A stretch of 9,837 bases of DNA from Acidobacteriota bacterium (GCA_963169175.1 CAUJFK010000092.1:1-9837); one strand, 5' to 3'; positions 1 to 5,700 are shown, counted from the first letter of the stretch. The notes: generated by a model from the sequence alone, not told the origin. Program-made: numbers and translations.

Positions 1-1
1 A

Positions 2-367
2 TTCGACACCGAAGGGCATGCGAAGGACATCAAGGAATTTGAGGCCGGATCGGCGGGCGAATCGGCGGATTTCAGTGGGCAGTGGAAACTTGATCTCGAC
101 TTTCAGGGCCAGACAGTCCCTGTCACGCTGACGATCGAACAATCCGGAAACTCTGTAAGCGGTTCGATCGAGACGGCCCTTGGCAACGGAGAGATCACCG
201 CCGGTTCGGTTCGCGGCAGCAGCCTTTCAGCGACCGCTGATACGGAAATACAGGGCCAGAATGTTGAATTCGTGATTAACGGCAAACTCGACGGGGAAGC
301 CATCACGGGTACAATATCCGCGGCGGTTATCCCTGATTCATTATCTTTTACTGGCAAACGGCAGTAA
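2..367 (+). CDS. C-terminal end of a large enzyme, probably amidohydrolase-type (partial)
   Basis: This open frame enters from the left edge with no start in the window and ends at TAA (365-367), leaving about 121 residues. After an acidic linker it has alternating hydrophobic/polar strands beginning FSGQWKLDLDFQGQTVPVTL, followed by G-rich turns (GSIETALGNGEI, GKLDGEAITGTISA). That is the look of a small lipocalin-like or beta-sandwich tail. Similar tails are found, from memory, at the C-terminus of periplasmic amidohydrolase-family proteins of Acidobacteriota. The catalytic part would lie left of the window, so that assignment is inference. It converges on the SnoaL-like gene. A tail of some other secreted protein is equally possible. 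Confidence 0.6.
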   Translation, partial: FDTEGHAKDIKEFEAGSAGESADFSGQWKLDLDFQGQTVPVTLTIEQSGNSVSGSIETALGNGEITAGSVRGSSLSATADTEIQGQNVEFVINGKLDGEAITGTISAAVIPDSLSFTGKRQ

Positions 368-429
368 TGCGTCCGCAAATCTGCGTCGAAGTTCAATTAG
401 CGGACAGTTACAGTTGAATCGTAAATGCA

Positions 430-467
430 TTTGTGCCCTTTGTGACTTCAACTTGGTGAGCTTTGTG
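430..467. repeat. Degenerate TTTGTG repeats
   Basis: Four copies of TTTGTG or TTGGTG begin at 430, 439, 453 and 462, with spacings 9, 14 and 9. They lie between two convergent genes, just before the hairpin at 470-490. A related TTCGTG series occurs at 1759-1796. This is probably a decayed dispersed intergenic repeat. The copies are short, so chance cannot be excluded. Confidence 0.3.
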
Positions 468-469
468 TT

Positions 470-490
470 AAAAAACCGCAAACAAGCGGT
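470..490 (-). terminator. Rho-independent terminator of the SnoaL-like gene
   Basis: Read on the minus strand, ACCGC (490-486) pairs with GCGGT (479-475) across a 6-base loop, followed directly by a run of T (475-470). It lies about 43 bases downstream of the TAA of the minus-strand gene at 533-1459. On the plus strand there is no T-run after the stem, so it should stop only minus-strand transcripts. The stem is only 5 bp, which limits strength. Confidence 0.65.
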
Positions 491-532
491 CATCGGCACG
501 AAACTACTCCGAAATTATCCGTAACAGGCAAC

Positions 533-1459
533 TTAGTCGGTACTGCTCTCGTGGGCCGCGACAATGATCCATCGATCGCCGATCCGCGCGAAGAAGATCG
601 TTATTTGCCGGATCACATCCGATTCTCGCCCAGAGACGGCCTCCACGCGAAACGTATAAACGGCGGCATCGCCGTAGGTGAGTATCGCGTCGGCCTGGCC
701 GCGAAACGCGGTTGAGCGTTTTGGTGAAGGGACCTGGATAGCCGCAAGGATCCCTCGCCCCATGCCGGCCACACCTTTTGCGTTCGTCGAGACAAAACGA
801 TCTGAAATCTTGCGGCCAAGCATCTCGTCGAAAGCGCCGTCCATGGAGGAATGTGCGGACGCCAGGTCCTGGATCAGTTGGCGCACCTGTCTTTCTGCTT
901 CGAGATCGGTGTTGACCGGCGGGCGTGCTCGCGACTGTAAGGCTGCGACCGCGGGATGCATCGGGTAAAAGGGCTTCGGGTCGCATTCAAAGGTGTTGTT
1001 GTGGCTTGCGGCGAATTTCCATTCCTCACCCTGCTTGACCCAAAGTTCGGTGCCCTGGGTCCTCGTCAGACATTTTTGGCCGCGATACTGCCAATAATGT
1101 TCCTTGGCAATTGTGACGATAGCGGTGCCGCCATATTGATAGATCACGGGCGTCCTGCTTTCGTAACGAAGTGTCTGGTAGTCAGGCCGCTTGCCGCTCC
1201 TCAATATGATCGAATCTGCTCGCGTCATTGCGACAAGCTGATCACGAAGATTGAACACCGGTTTACCGCGGACCGCTAGGTGATTTTCAAGGTAAAGCCG
1301 CTCGAACGGTATCGGGTCGCGGGCAAGATATGCTCTGGATATTTCCGATATTGAGTTTAGTATTTGTTCTTTGTCCGATGGGCTGTCGGACGGCAACTGT
1401 CCAAGGGCGAACGGGCAGACCGACGCAATAAGCATCAGTGCCAGGTTCGCCTTTTTCAT
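533..1459 (-). CDS. Secreted protein with two SnoaL/DUF4440-like domains
   Basis: The 308-residue product starts with a typical Sec signal peptide: MKK, a hydrophobic stretch at about 5-18, and a likely cleavage after ALG (residue 20). It should therefore act in the periplasm or outside. Residues of about 28-155 and 188-306 each look like an NTF2/SnoaL-type cone fold. The first has a helical start (ISEISRAYLARDPIPFERLY) and ends ELWVKQGEEWKFAASHNN. The second ends ITIFFARIGDRWIIVAAHESS. This 'W.i...H' strand ending is characteristic of DUF4440/SnoaL-like proteins. Such domains may be enzymes or simple ligand pockets, and no catalytic residues can be assigned, so function is unknown. The start is well supported by GGAGGG at 1472-1467, 7 bases before the ATG. 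The gene stands alone, with its own terminator at 470-490. Confidence 0.8.
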   Translation of the reverse strand: MKKANLALMLIASVCPFALGQLPSDSPSDKEQILNSISEISRAYLARDPIPFERLYLENHLAVRGKPVFNLRDQLVAMTRADSIILRSGKRPDYQTLRYESRTPVIYQYGGTAIVTIAKEHYWQYRGQKCLTRTQGTELWVKQGEEWKFAASHNNTFECDPKPFYPMHPAVAALQSRARPPVNTDLEAERQVRQLIQDLASAHSSMDGAFDEMLGRKISDRFVSTNAKGVAGMGRGILAAIQVPSPKRSTAFRGQADAILTYGDAAVYTFRVEAVSGRESDVIRQITIFFARIGDRWIIVAAHESSTD

Positions 1460-1473
1460 TTCTTCGCCCTCCG

Positions 1474-1493
1474 AAGCTAACGCGACTTAGCTT
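1474..1493 (-). promoter_or_regulatory. Dyad just upstream of the ribosome-binding site of the SnoaL-like gene
   Basis: A perfect 7-bp inverted repeat, AAGCTAA (1474-1480) and TTAGCTT (1487-1493), is separated by 6 bases. It sits immediately 5' of the GGAGGG ribosome-binding site of the 533-1459 gene. It could be an operator or, in the transcript, a hairpin flanking the Shine-Dalgarno sequence. No promoter boxes of good quality could be tied to it. Confidence 0.35.
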
Positions 1494-1931
1494 TTCAATG
1501 GCCGAGATCACGCCTACCCATCAGTTCCTTGCAAAACGCGGCCAAATTTAAGAACCCTCTAAATTGCCGACTCACTATTTAAAGAGACGAACAAAACGAC
1601 GGCGGGTTGCCTAAGCCATCCCTGGATAAATACGTTCGATAGTGTCGCGTTCGGCTAAATGATAGCACGAATGCGAAGTATGAAAGGCTATAATCGTATC
1701 GGCAGACCGACAGGTAGGGTTCATTCAACGAAGATATGTTTCGGTGACGGACGCTTGTTTCGTGAGACTTCGTGTCTTCCGTTCGCCTGTTTCGTGGTCA
1801 ATCGATCCGGCTTCGCCACCACGAATAGCACGGATCAGGAGGCGAAACTCTAGATCCGAAGATCTTCCTTTGGACCCGAAAGCACTCTGCACAAACCCGT
1901 GGCTGACAGCCTGCCTAATTTCATGGCGGGA
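1494..1931. other. Intergenic stretch without a convincing gene
   Basis: No reading frame here has a ribosome-binding site, plausible composition or recognisable motif. The 64- and 94-residue frames present are low-quality and overlap one another on opposite strands. The stretch holds a consensus TATAAT at 1689-1694 (plus) with no matching -35, a TTCGTG series at 1759-1796, a branched inverted repeat at 1782-1846, and a small palindrome AGATC-cgaa-GATCT at 1852-1865. It may be a decayed intergenic repeat or a non-coding RNA region; nothing decides. Confidence 0.5.
1782..1846. repeat. Interrupted inverted repeat with TTCGTG motif
   Basis: The inner arms TTCGTGGT (1791-1798) and ACCACGAA (1818-1825) are perfectly complementary. 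The outer arms TTCGCCT (1782-1788) and AGGCGAA (1840-1846) extend the stem across an unequal internal loop. GATCCG (1803-1808) could alternatively pair with CGGATC (1831-1836). There is no T-run, so it is not a simple terminator. It resembles a short dispersed intergenic repeat. Confidence 0.45.
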
Positions 1932-2012
1932 GTTTTGAGTTGCGAGATTTGCTGCCGGACGCTTTTTAACGGGAAGCGGGTTATCCGAAAGCGGGAGCTC
2001 GCAACTCAAAAC
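1932..2012. repeat. 81-base hairpin element with perfect 15-bp arms
   Basis: GTTTTGAGTTGCGAG (1932-1946) and its exact reverse complement (1998-2012) enclose 51 bases. The interior can pair again: CGCTTT (1960-1965) with AAAGCG (1988-1993). The right arm ends about 15 bases after the stop of the Rad52-like gene. Arms this long are very unlikely by chance. With no T-run it is not a classic terminator, so a dispersed palindromic repeat (REP-like or a small non-autonomous element) or a transcript-end stabiliser fits better. Confidence 0.7.
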
Positions 2013-2027
2013 CTTGGGTGGAACTGT

Positions 2028-2750
2028 TTAGCTTGCTCGCCTTAGCGGCGGTGCCGCCGAGTGCTTTTGGACCCTAAGCAAATGGTCGATAAACGAGGAT
2101 GCGGCCTTTTTCGAAAGTTCGGATGTATTGCAGTTCAAAAGCTGCAGACATTCTTCTTCCTGATCTATGCCGGCCTCGCGGCTGATCGCACGGATCATTC
2201 CAAGCTGCTTTGCCGTAACCAGGTCTGAAAGCCCCATTGCAACAGGTTCGGCCGGAAAATTAGAGACGTTCGCTCCGGCCGTATCAGCACCGAACCTTTC
2301 TCCGTCGATCGCATCAAATTCCTTTTTGTACAGATCGCGTGCGATGCCAAATTTCACTGCCGCCCGCTTAAGGGCGTCATGCTCGGCCTTTTTGATCCCC
2401 ATATCGCTAAGGGCACTGCCGGTCCCGATGCCTTCGCGTGTGATCCCGTCGATAGTGATAGCGACCGTGACGGCCATGATATCGCCTATCTGGCGTATGT
2501 CCTTGATCGTGTGGCCCCAGTTCGGCGCCGTTTCATCTAGAACGTCGGCGACCGTATGCCACTCAACGTAATCGACCATCTGCACATTTCCGTTTCGGTC
2601 GCGCCATCCCTCACGCTGGCGGACAAGGTTTGGGTCAACGTTATTTCGCAGTTCGCGAAGCGTTTCGCCGAAGTGCAGCACATTATCCGCGGGCGGAAAA
2701 TCGACGGCCGCTGCTTTTTCGTTCTTATTGACGTGTGTCATTTCTTTCAT
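2028..2750 (-). CDS. Rad52/Rad22-family single-strand annealing protein
   Basis: The 240-residue product should bind single-stranded DNA and anneal complementary strands during recombination. Residues of about 28-143 match the Rad52/Rad22 core. They carry YVEWHTVADVLDETAP.W (61-78), the strand pair DIMAVTVAITIDGITREGIG, and the family signature SDMGIKKAEHDALKRAAVKFGIARDLY (115-141). A variable linker leads to a C-terminal segment at 175-228 (TAKQLGMIRAISREAGID...ELSKKAASSFIDHLL). This matches the small helical tail seen on several phage and plasmid annealing and ssDNA-binding proteins. The start is uncertain: AGGAG (2758-2754) lies only 2 bases before the ATG at 2750 and 11 before the ATG at 2741. 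The gene diverges from an XRE regulator. No exonuclease, SSB or phage structural gene is visible. The family call is firm; the cellular role is inferred. Confidence 0.85.
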   Translation of the reverse strand: MKEMTHVNKNEKAAAVDFPPADNVLHFGETLRELRNNVDPNLVRQREGWRDRNGNVQMVDYVEWHTVADVLDETAPNWGHTIKDIRQIGDIMAVTVAITIDGITREGIGTGSALSDMGIKKAEHDALKRAAVKFGIARDLYKKEFDAIDGERFGADTAGANVSNFPAEPVAMGLSDLVTAKQLGMIRAISREAGIDQEEECLQLLNCNTSELSKKAASSFIDHLLRVQKHSAAPPLRRAS

Positions 2751-3074
2751 TGCTCCTGATGTATATTCCCGCCGGTAAAGTGCGTTAACAAGCTTTTTCG
2801 CTTCAAAGGCCTGCGGTTAATAGAAGCAGCCTTGCCTACTTACCGGTTTCTGTTCGCGGCGGCCCAGGCCGTGTCGCCACTCAGTTTTTCAACGGACGGC
2901 TTAAGCTTTCGCCTGCTTAACGTGCCATCCGTGAAACAGTGTATCAAACGATCTTGTAAGTTGCAAGCCTGAAACAAGGTGTTGCATTTAAAATTTTCCT
3001 GTGTTATGTTTTATCCGTGAAATGCACTAAGCACCTGTGAGACTACTTATCTTGCCGGTACTCAGGAGGAAGAT
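2751..3074. promoter_or_regulatory. Divergent control region between the Rad52-like gene and the XRE regulator
   Basis: These 324 bases contain no gene and must hold the promoters for both directions. Possible operators include the near-palindrome CTTGTAAGTTGCAAG (2953-2967, 12 of 15 positions symmetric) and the direct repeat ATCCGTGAAA (2927-2936 and 3013-3022). There is also an inverted pair TGCATTT (2983-2989)/AAATGCA (3020-3026) around the likely XRE promoter. The XRE protein is the natural candidate to bind here. That is inference from position. Confidence 0.45.
2982..3010 (+). promoter_or_regulatory. Candidate promoter of the XRE regulator
   Basis: TTGCAT (2982-2987) and TATGTT (3005-3010) are spaced by 17 bases in a locally AT-rich patch, about 65 bases before the ATG at 3075. 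The boxes match the sigma-70 consensus only partly (3/6 and 4/6). The pair is framed by the inverted TGCATTT/AAATGCA arms, which would fit autoregulation. Confidence 0.35.
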
Positions 3075-3470
3075 ATGGCGTTTAAGAACGACAATTTTGT
3101 AAACACGATCGAACTGGGAAGGGCGATCAAGCGTAGAAGGGAAGAACTCGGCCTGAGCCTGCGTGACGTGGCGAATGTGACGGATGTTTCAGCATCGACG
3201 CTTTCGCGGATAGAGAACGGTACGGGCAAACCAGATGCCGACAACATCGCCCGGCTCACCGGTTGGCTGGATATGCCGATCGACCGGGTAATGAACAAAC
3301 AGTCCGCATCTGATGTGGAACCGGTGATCTATTACCCGCATGAGGCGACGCCCGAGATAGTCGAGGCCCACTTGCGTGCCGACAAAAAGCTGACGCCCGA
3401 AACGGCAAAGGCCCTGGCGGAATTATTCCGTGTGGCATACAAAGAGTTTAGCAAGACGGGCAAGCGATAA
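3075..3470 (+). CDS. XRE-family helix-turn-helix regulator
   Basis: The 131-residue product has a Cro/CI-type helix-turn-helix domain at about 14-68. Helices RAIKRRREELGLSLRDVANV and VSASTLSRIENGTGKPDADN carry the usual 'ls...lSriEnG...P' signature, so it should bind DNA as a dimer. Residues of about 90-125 (ATPEIVEAHLRADKKLTPETAKALAELFRVAY) form a second helical module. This tail recurs in some XRE proteins of uncharacterised role and may mediate dimer or partner contacts. The start is secure, with AGGAGGA (3064-3070) just upstream of ATG. The gene diverges from the Rad52-like gene and is followed 45 bases later by a small membrane protein gene with no terminator between. It probably regulates itself, and perhaps the divergent gene, through dyads in 2751-3074. 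Target and inducer are unknown. Confidence 0.85.
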   Translation: MAFKNDNFVNTIELGRAIKRRREELGLSLRDVANVTDVSASTLSRIENGTGKPDADNIARLTGWLDMPIDRVMNKQSASDVEPVIYYPHEATPEIVEAHLRADKKLTPETAKALAELFRVAYKEFSKTGKR

Positions 3471-3515
3471 TTGTACCGCTAAGGCCGTTAGATAACTTCG
3501 CAGATCTGAAAATTT

Positions 3516-3920
3516 ATGAACACCATCGCACACGCGCGGCAAACCGCGGCGTCACGGGTCAGTCACCCCAATTTTTCAGTCGATACGACATTTGTCCTCT
3601 TTTTTCTTGCATTCGATTGCGGACAGAGGTTCGATCTCGGCTTTGAAGGCCTTCTTTCAGGCGCGACGCTGATGTTGTTCGTCGTTCTGCCTTATTTTCT
3701 TCCGTTTGAAGGCGAAAAGCCCGCTTTTGAACTTTGGGTCCTCGGAAGGGCGGCGATCGCATGCCTGGCGATCGTGCTTGGCGTAATGTTCGGTCAATCG
3801 ATCGGCGTTGTCCTGCCCGAAATGTTCCGGTTTCTGCCGCTGACCTTGCTTATAATCGCTGGATTCGTGAGCCTCTATTTTCAACTCTACAGCCTGCTCA
3901 AACTTCGCCCGGCAAAATAG
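3516..3920 (+). CDS. Small integral membrane protein, function unknown
   Basis: The 134-residue product is strongly hydrophobic. There are three clear membrane segments at about 45-64 (GLLSGATLMLFVVLPYFLPF), 76-100 (LGRAAIACLAIVLGVMFGQSI...) and 106-128 (FLPLTLLIIAGFVSLYFQLY). A weaker segment lies near 24-34. The basic ends (N-terminal HARQTAASR, C-terminal KLRPAK) suggest cytoplasmic termini if there are four segments. I recognise no family and see no catalytic motif. The ATG at 3516 is the first start after an in-frame TGA, but it has no good Shine-Dalgarno. It lies 45 bases behind the XRE gene and ahead of a strong terminator, so the two probably form one transcript. No function should be assigned. 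Confidence 0.65.
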   Translation: MNTIAHARQTAASRVSHPNFSVDTTFVLFFLAFDCGQRFDLGFEGLLSGATLMLFVVLPYFLPFEGEKPAFELWVLGRAAIACLAIVLGVMFGQSIGVVLPEMFRFLPLTLLIIAGFVSLYFQLYSLLKLRPAK

Positions 3921-3948
3921 GCAAAAGGCCCGGACGAAGGAAAACGAG

Positions 3949-3983
3949 ATCCGTGCGTGTATCTGGAACATGCACGGATTTTT
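3949..3983 (+). terminator. Rho-independent terminator after the XRE/membrane-protein pair
   Basis: ATCCGTGCGTGT (3949-3960) pairs with ACATGCACGGAT (3968-3979) over 12 positions, with a single G-T wobble, around a 7-base loop. TTTTT (3979-3983) follows directly. It lies 28 bases after the membrane-protein stop. It separates that transcript from the antitoxin-toxin promoter immediately downstream. Confidence 0.85.
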
Positions 3984-3985
3984 GC

Positions 3986-4017
3986 TTGTATTTTGTAATG
4001 TTATAACGTATGTTATA
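3986..4017 (+). promoter_or_regulatory. Promoter and probable operator of the AbrB-Doc pair
   Basis: TATAAC-gtat-GTTATA (4002-4017) is a 16-base dyad. The same bases also form a direct repeat ATGTTATA (3998-4005 and 4010-4017) with a 12-base period. Possible boxes are TTGTAT (3986-3991) with TATGTT (4009-4014) at 17-base spacing; TATAAC (4002-4007) is an alternative -10. A symmetric site on the promoter is what an autoregulating antitoxin would bind. The choice of -10 is uncertain. Confidence 0.55.
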
Positions 4018-4033
4018 CGAACGGAGGCCACAT

Positions 4034-4261
4034 ATGACAACGACTTTAAAACTTACGACAATCGGAAATTCGACGGGTGTCATTCTTCCGAAGGAAATCC
4101 TTGAAAAGCTCCGCGCGCAAAAAGGCGATACCCTCATGGTGCTAGAGACCAAAGATGGTGTCGAGCTAACTAGTTATGATCCTGCTGTCGCGAAGCAAAT
4201 GGAGATCGCGGAACGGGTAATGCGAGAGGATCGCGATGTCCTGCGAAAGTTGGCGGAGTGA
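4034..4261 (+). CDS. AbrB/MazE-type antitoxin of a Doc toxin
   Basis: The 75-residue product has an AbrB/SpoVT/MazE swapped-hairpin DNA-binding domain at about 3-47. The hallmark 'TTIGNSTGVILPKEILEKL...GDTL' includes the G-N-S-x-G-V-x-L-P-K core. The polar helical tail of about 50-75 (DPAVAKQMEIAERVMREDRDVLRKLAE) is where antitoxins of this kind usually hold the toxin. It should neutralise the Doc protein encoded 3 bases downstream and, with it, repress their promoter. A longer frame starts at 4010, but the ATG at 4034 has a proper ribosome-binding site (GGAGG 4023-4027, 6-base spacing) and gives the family's usual N-terminus. P1 Doc is paired with Phd; AbrB-like partners for Doc are also common. 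The pairing rests on adjacency. Confidence 0.88.
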   Translation: MTTTLKLTTIGNSTGVILPKEILEKLRAQKGDTLMVLETKDGVELTSYDPAVAKQMEIAERVMREDRDVLRKLAE

Positions 4262-4264
4262 GGA

Positions 4265-4645
4265 ATGGATGTCGTCTGGATTCTCGAAGAAACGGTGACG
4301 GCCATACACAACCGCCAGATAGCGGAACATGGCGGAAGCGATGGCACGCGCGATGTCGGGTTGCTTCAATCTGCGCTGGCCCGTCCGCAAAACCTATTGG
4401 CATATGGCGAAGATGTGGATATCGGTGCTCTCGCTGCGGCCTATGCTTACGGCATCGCGAAAAATCATCCATTCATTGACGGTAATAAAAGAACGGCTCT
4501 CGTGGTGATGCGAACATTCCTTGCGGCAAAAGGCGTTGACTTCATGGCCGATCAGCAAGACAAGTACATTACCATTCTAAAGCTCGCTGAAGGATCGTTG
4601 GACGAAGAGCAACTCGCTGCATGGGTCCGGAAATGCATTGCTTAG
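4265..4645 (+). CDS. doc: Doc-family toxin (death on curing, Fic fold)
   Basis: The 126-residue product is a full-length small Fic-fold protein of the Doc branch. The active-site loop is HPFIDGNKRTA (68-78): His68 is the expected general base and Asp72 the metal/phosphate ligand. Lys75-Arg76 replaces the G-R of AMP-transferring Fic enzymes. In phage P1 Doc this loop type transfers phosphate from ATP to EF-Tu and stops translation; that is family knowledge, not shown here. The N-terminal segment (RDVGLLQSALARPQN...AAAYAYGIAKNHPF) is typical. The ATG follows the antitoxin TGA by 3 bases, within GGAGTGAGGA, so translation is probably coupled. The TAG (4643-4645) overlaps the stop codon of the convergent aroF gene by 4 bases. 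No residue appears to be missing. Confidence 0.9.
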   Translation: MDVVWILEETVTAIHNRQIAEHGGSDGTRDVGLLQSALARPQNLLAYGEDVDIGALAAAYAYGIAKNHPFIDGNKRTALVVMRTFLAAKGVDFMADQQDKYITILKLAEGSLDEEQLAAWVRKCIA

Positions 4646-5673
4646 GCTGTTGCAAACGCGGCCTCGTAGGTGCTGATCGTCTGATGTATTTGGGTAACCT
4701 GCTCTATCAGCGTTTCATATTGCCGCAACGTCAACGCCTGGGCACCATCGCACATTGCTTCTTCCGGGCACGGGTGAACTTCGATGATCAGGCCGTCGGC
4801 CCCGACGGCGACGCCGGCTCGGGCCAGGGGCGTGACCATATAATTATGGCCGGTGCCGTGTGACGGATCGACGATGACGGGCAGGTGGGTGTAACGATGC
4901 AGGGCTGGGACGACGGATAGGTCCATCGTGTTTCGTGCATGATCGGCAAAGGTCCGGATGCCGCGTTCGCATAAAATGACATCATAGTTTCCCTCTGCCA
5001 TAACGTATTCCGCCGCCAGCATAAATTCATCTAGCGTCGCCGACAGGCCGCGTTTGAGCAGCACCGGTTTTCGCGTTTTCCCAACATATTTCAGCAGTGA
5101 AAAATTCTGCATATTCCGGGCACCGATTTGGATGCAGTCGCCGTATTTTTCGACCAGATCGACACCGCGTTCGTCCATTGCCTCGGTCACGATGTTCAGG
5201 CCGAATTGCAGGCGGACGTCCGCGAGTATCTTCAGGCCGTCTTCGCCTTTGCCCTGAAATGCGTACGGTGAGGTCCTGGGTTTGAACGCTCCGCCGCGGA
5301 AAAATCTCGCACCGCTTTTTGCGACCGCTTCGGCGGCGGCAAAAACCTGATCGACTGTTTCGACCGCGCATGGCCCTGCTATGACGGCCAACTCAGGCCC
5401 GCCGATAGAGGCATTGCCGACCTTGATAACCGACTTTTCCGGCCTCAAGTCGCGCGATATCAATTTGTACGGTTTTGTCACCCGGATCGCATCAGCAACA
5501 CCGGGCAGATTCTCAAAATGCGCCGGATCGACCGAGCCGCGATTGCCCGTTATTCCAATGGCCGTGCGGTTCTGGCCCGGCATCTCGTGAGCACGAAAAC
5601 CCAGCGTTTCGACGATCTCAATAACCCTTTCAATTTCCGATGCCGAAGCATCCGGCTTCATTACGATCAGCAT
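4642..5673 (-). CDS. aroF: 3-deoxy-7-phosphoheptulonate (DAHP) synthase, type I-beta with N-terminal regulatory domain
   Basis: The 343-residue cytoplasmic enzyme joins phosphoenolpyruvate and erythrose 4-phosphate in the first step of the shikimate pathway. Residues of about 1-70 (MLIVMKPDASASEIERV...VTKPYKLISR) form the ferredoxin-like domain of the Thermotoga type, through which tyrosine or phenylalanine usually inhibits. The barrel follows: AGPCAVE (99-105, metal ligand Cys102), RGGAFKPRTSPYAFQG (126-141), QIGARNMQN, LLKRG, CERGIRTF, the metal-binding His in VDPSHGTG, Glu in IIEVHP, and Asp in CDGAQAL. Length and both ends agree with the family. The start has only a weak AAGG (5687-5684). 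It is the last gene behind trpA, after a 175-base gap that contains a hairpin repeat and a possible extra promoter. Its TAA overlaps the stop codon of the convergent doc gene, and no terminator is visible. Confidence 0.95.
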   Translation of the reverse strand: MLIVMKPDASASEIERVIEIVETLGFRAHEMPGQNRTAIGITGNRGSVDPAHFENLPGVADAIRVTKPYKLISRDLRPEKSVIKVGNASIGGPELAVIAGPCAVETVDQVFAAAEAVAKSGARFFRGGAFKPRTSPYAFQGKGEDGLKILADVRLQFGLNIVTEAMDERGVDLVEKYGDCIQIGARNMQNFSLLKYVGKTRKPVLLKRGLSATLDEFMLAAEYVMAEGNYDVILCERGIRTFADHARNTMDLSVVPALHRYTHLPVIVDPSHGTGHNYMVTPLARAGVAVGADGLIIEVHPCPEEAMCDGAQALTLRQYETLIEQVTQIHQTISTYEAAFATA

Positions 5674-5700
5674 AATTGTTCGACCTTATAGCAAACCTAA

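Noticed and set aside
371..405. GTCCGC/GCGGAC inverted repeat after the first gene as a terminator
   Set aside because: It has only 6 bp around a 23-base loop and no T-run follows.
504..986. 160-codon minus-strand frame
   Set aside because: It overlaps the SnoaL-like gene in another frame and is arginine-rich nonsense; the SnoaL-like frame has a signal peptide and a strong ribosome-binding site.
1659..1853. 64-codon plus-strand frame in the intergenic gap
   Set aside because: No ribosome-binding site or motif was found, and it runs through the TTCGTG repeats and inverted repeat.
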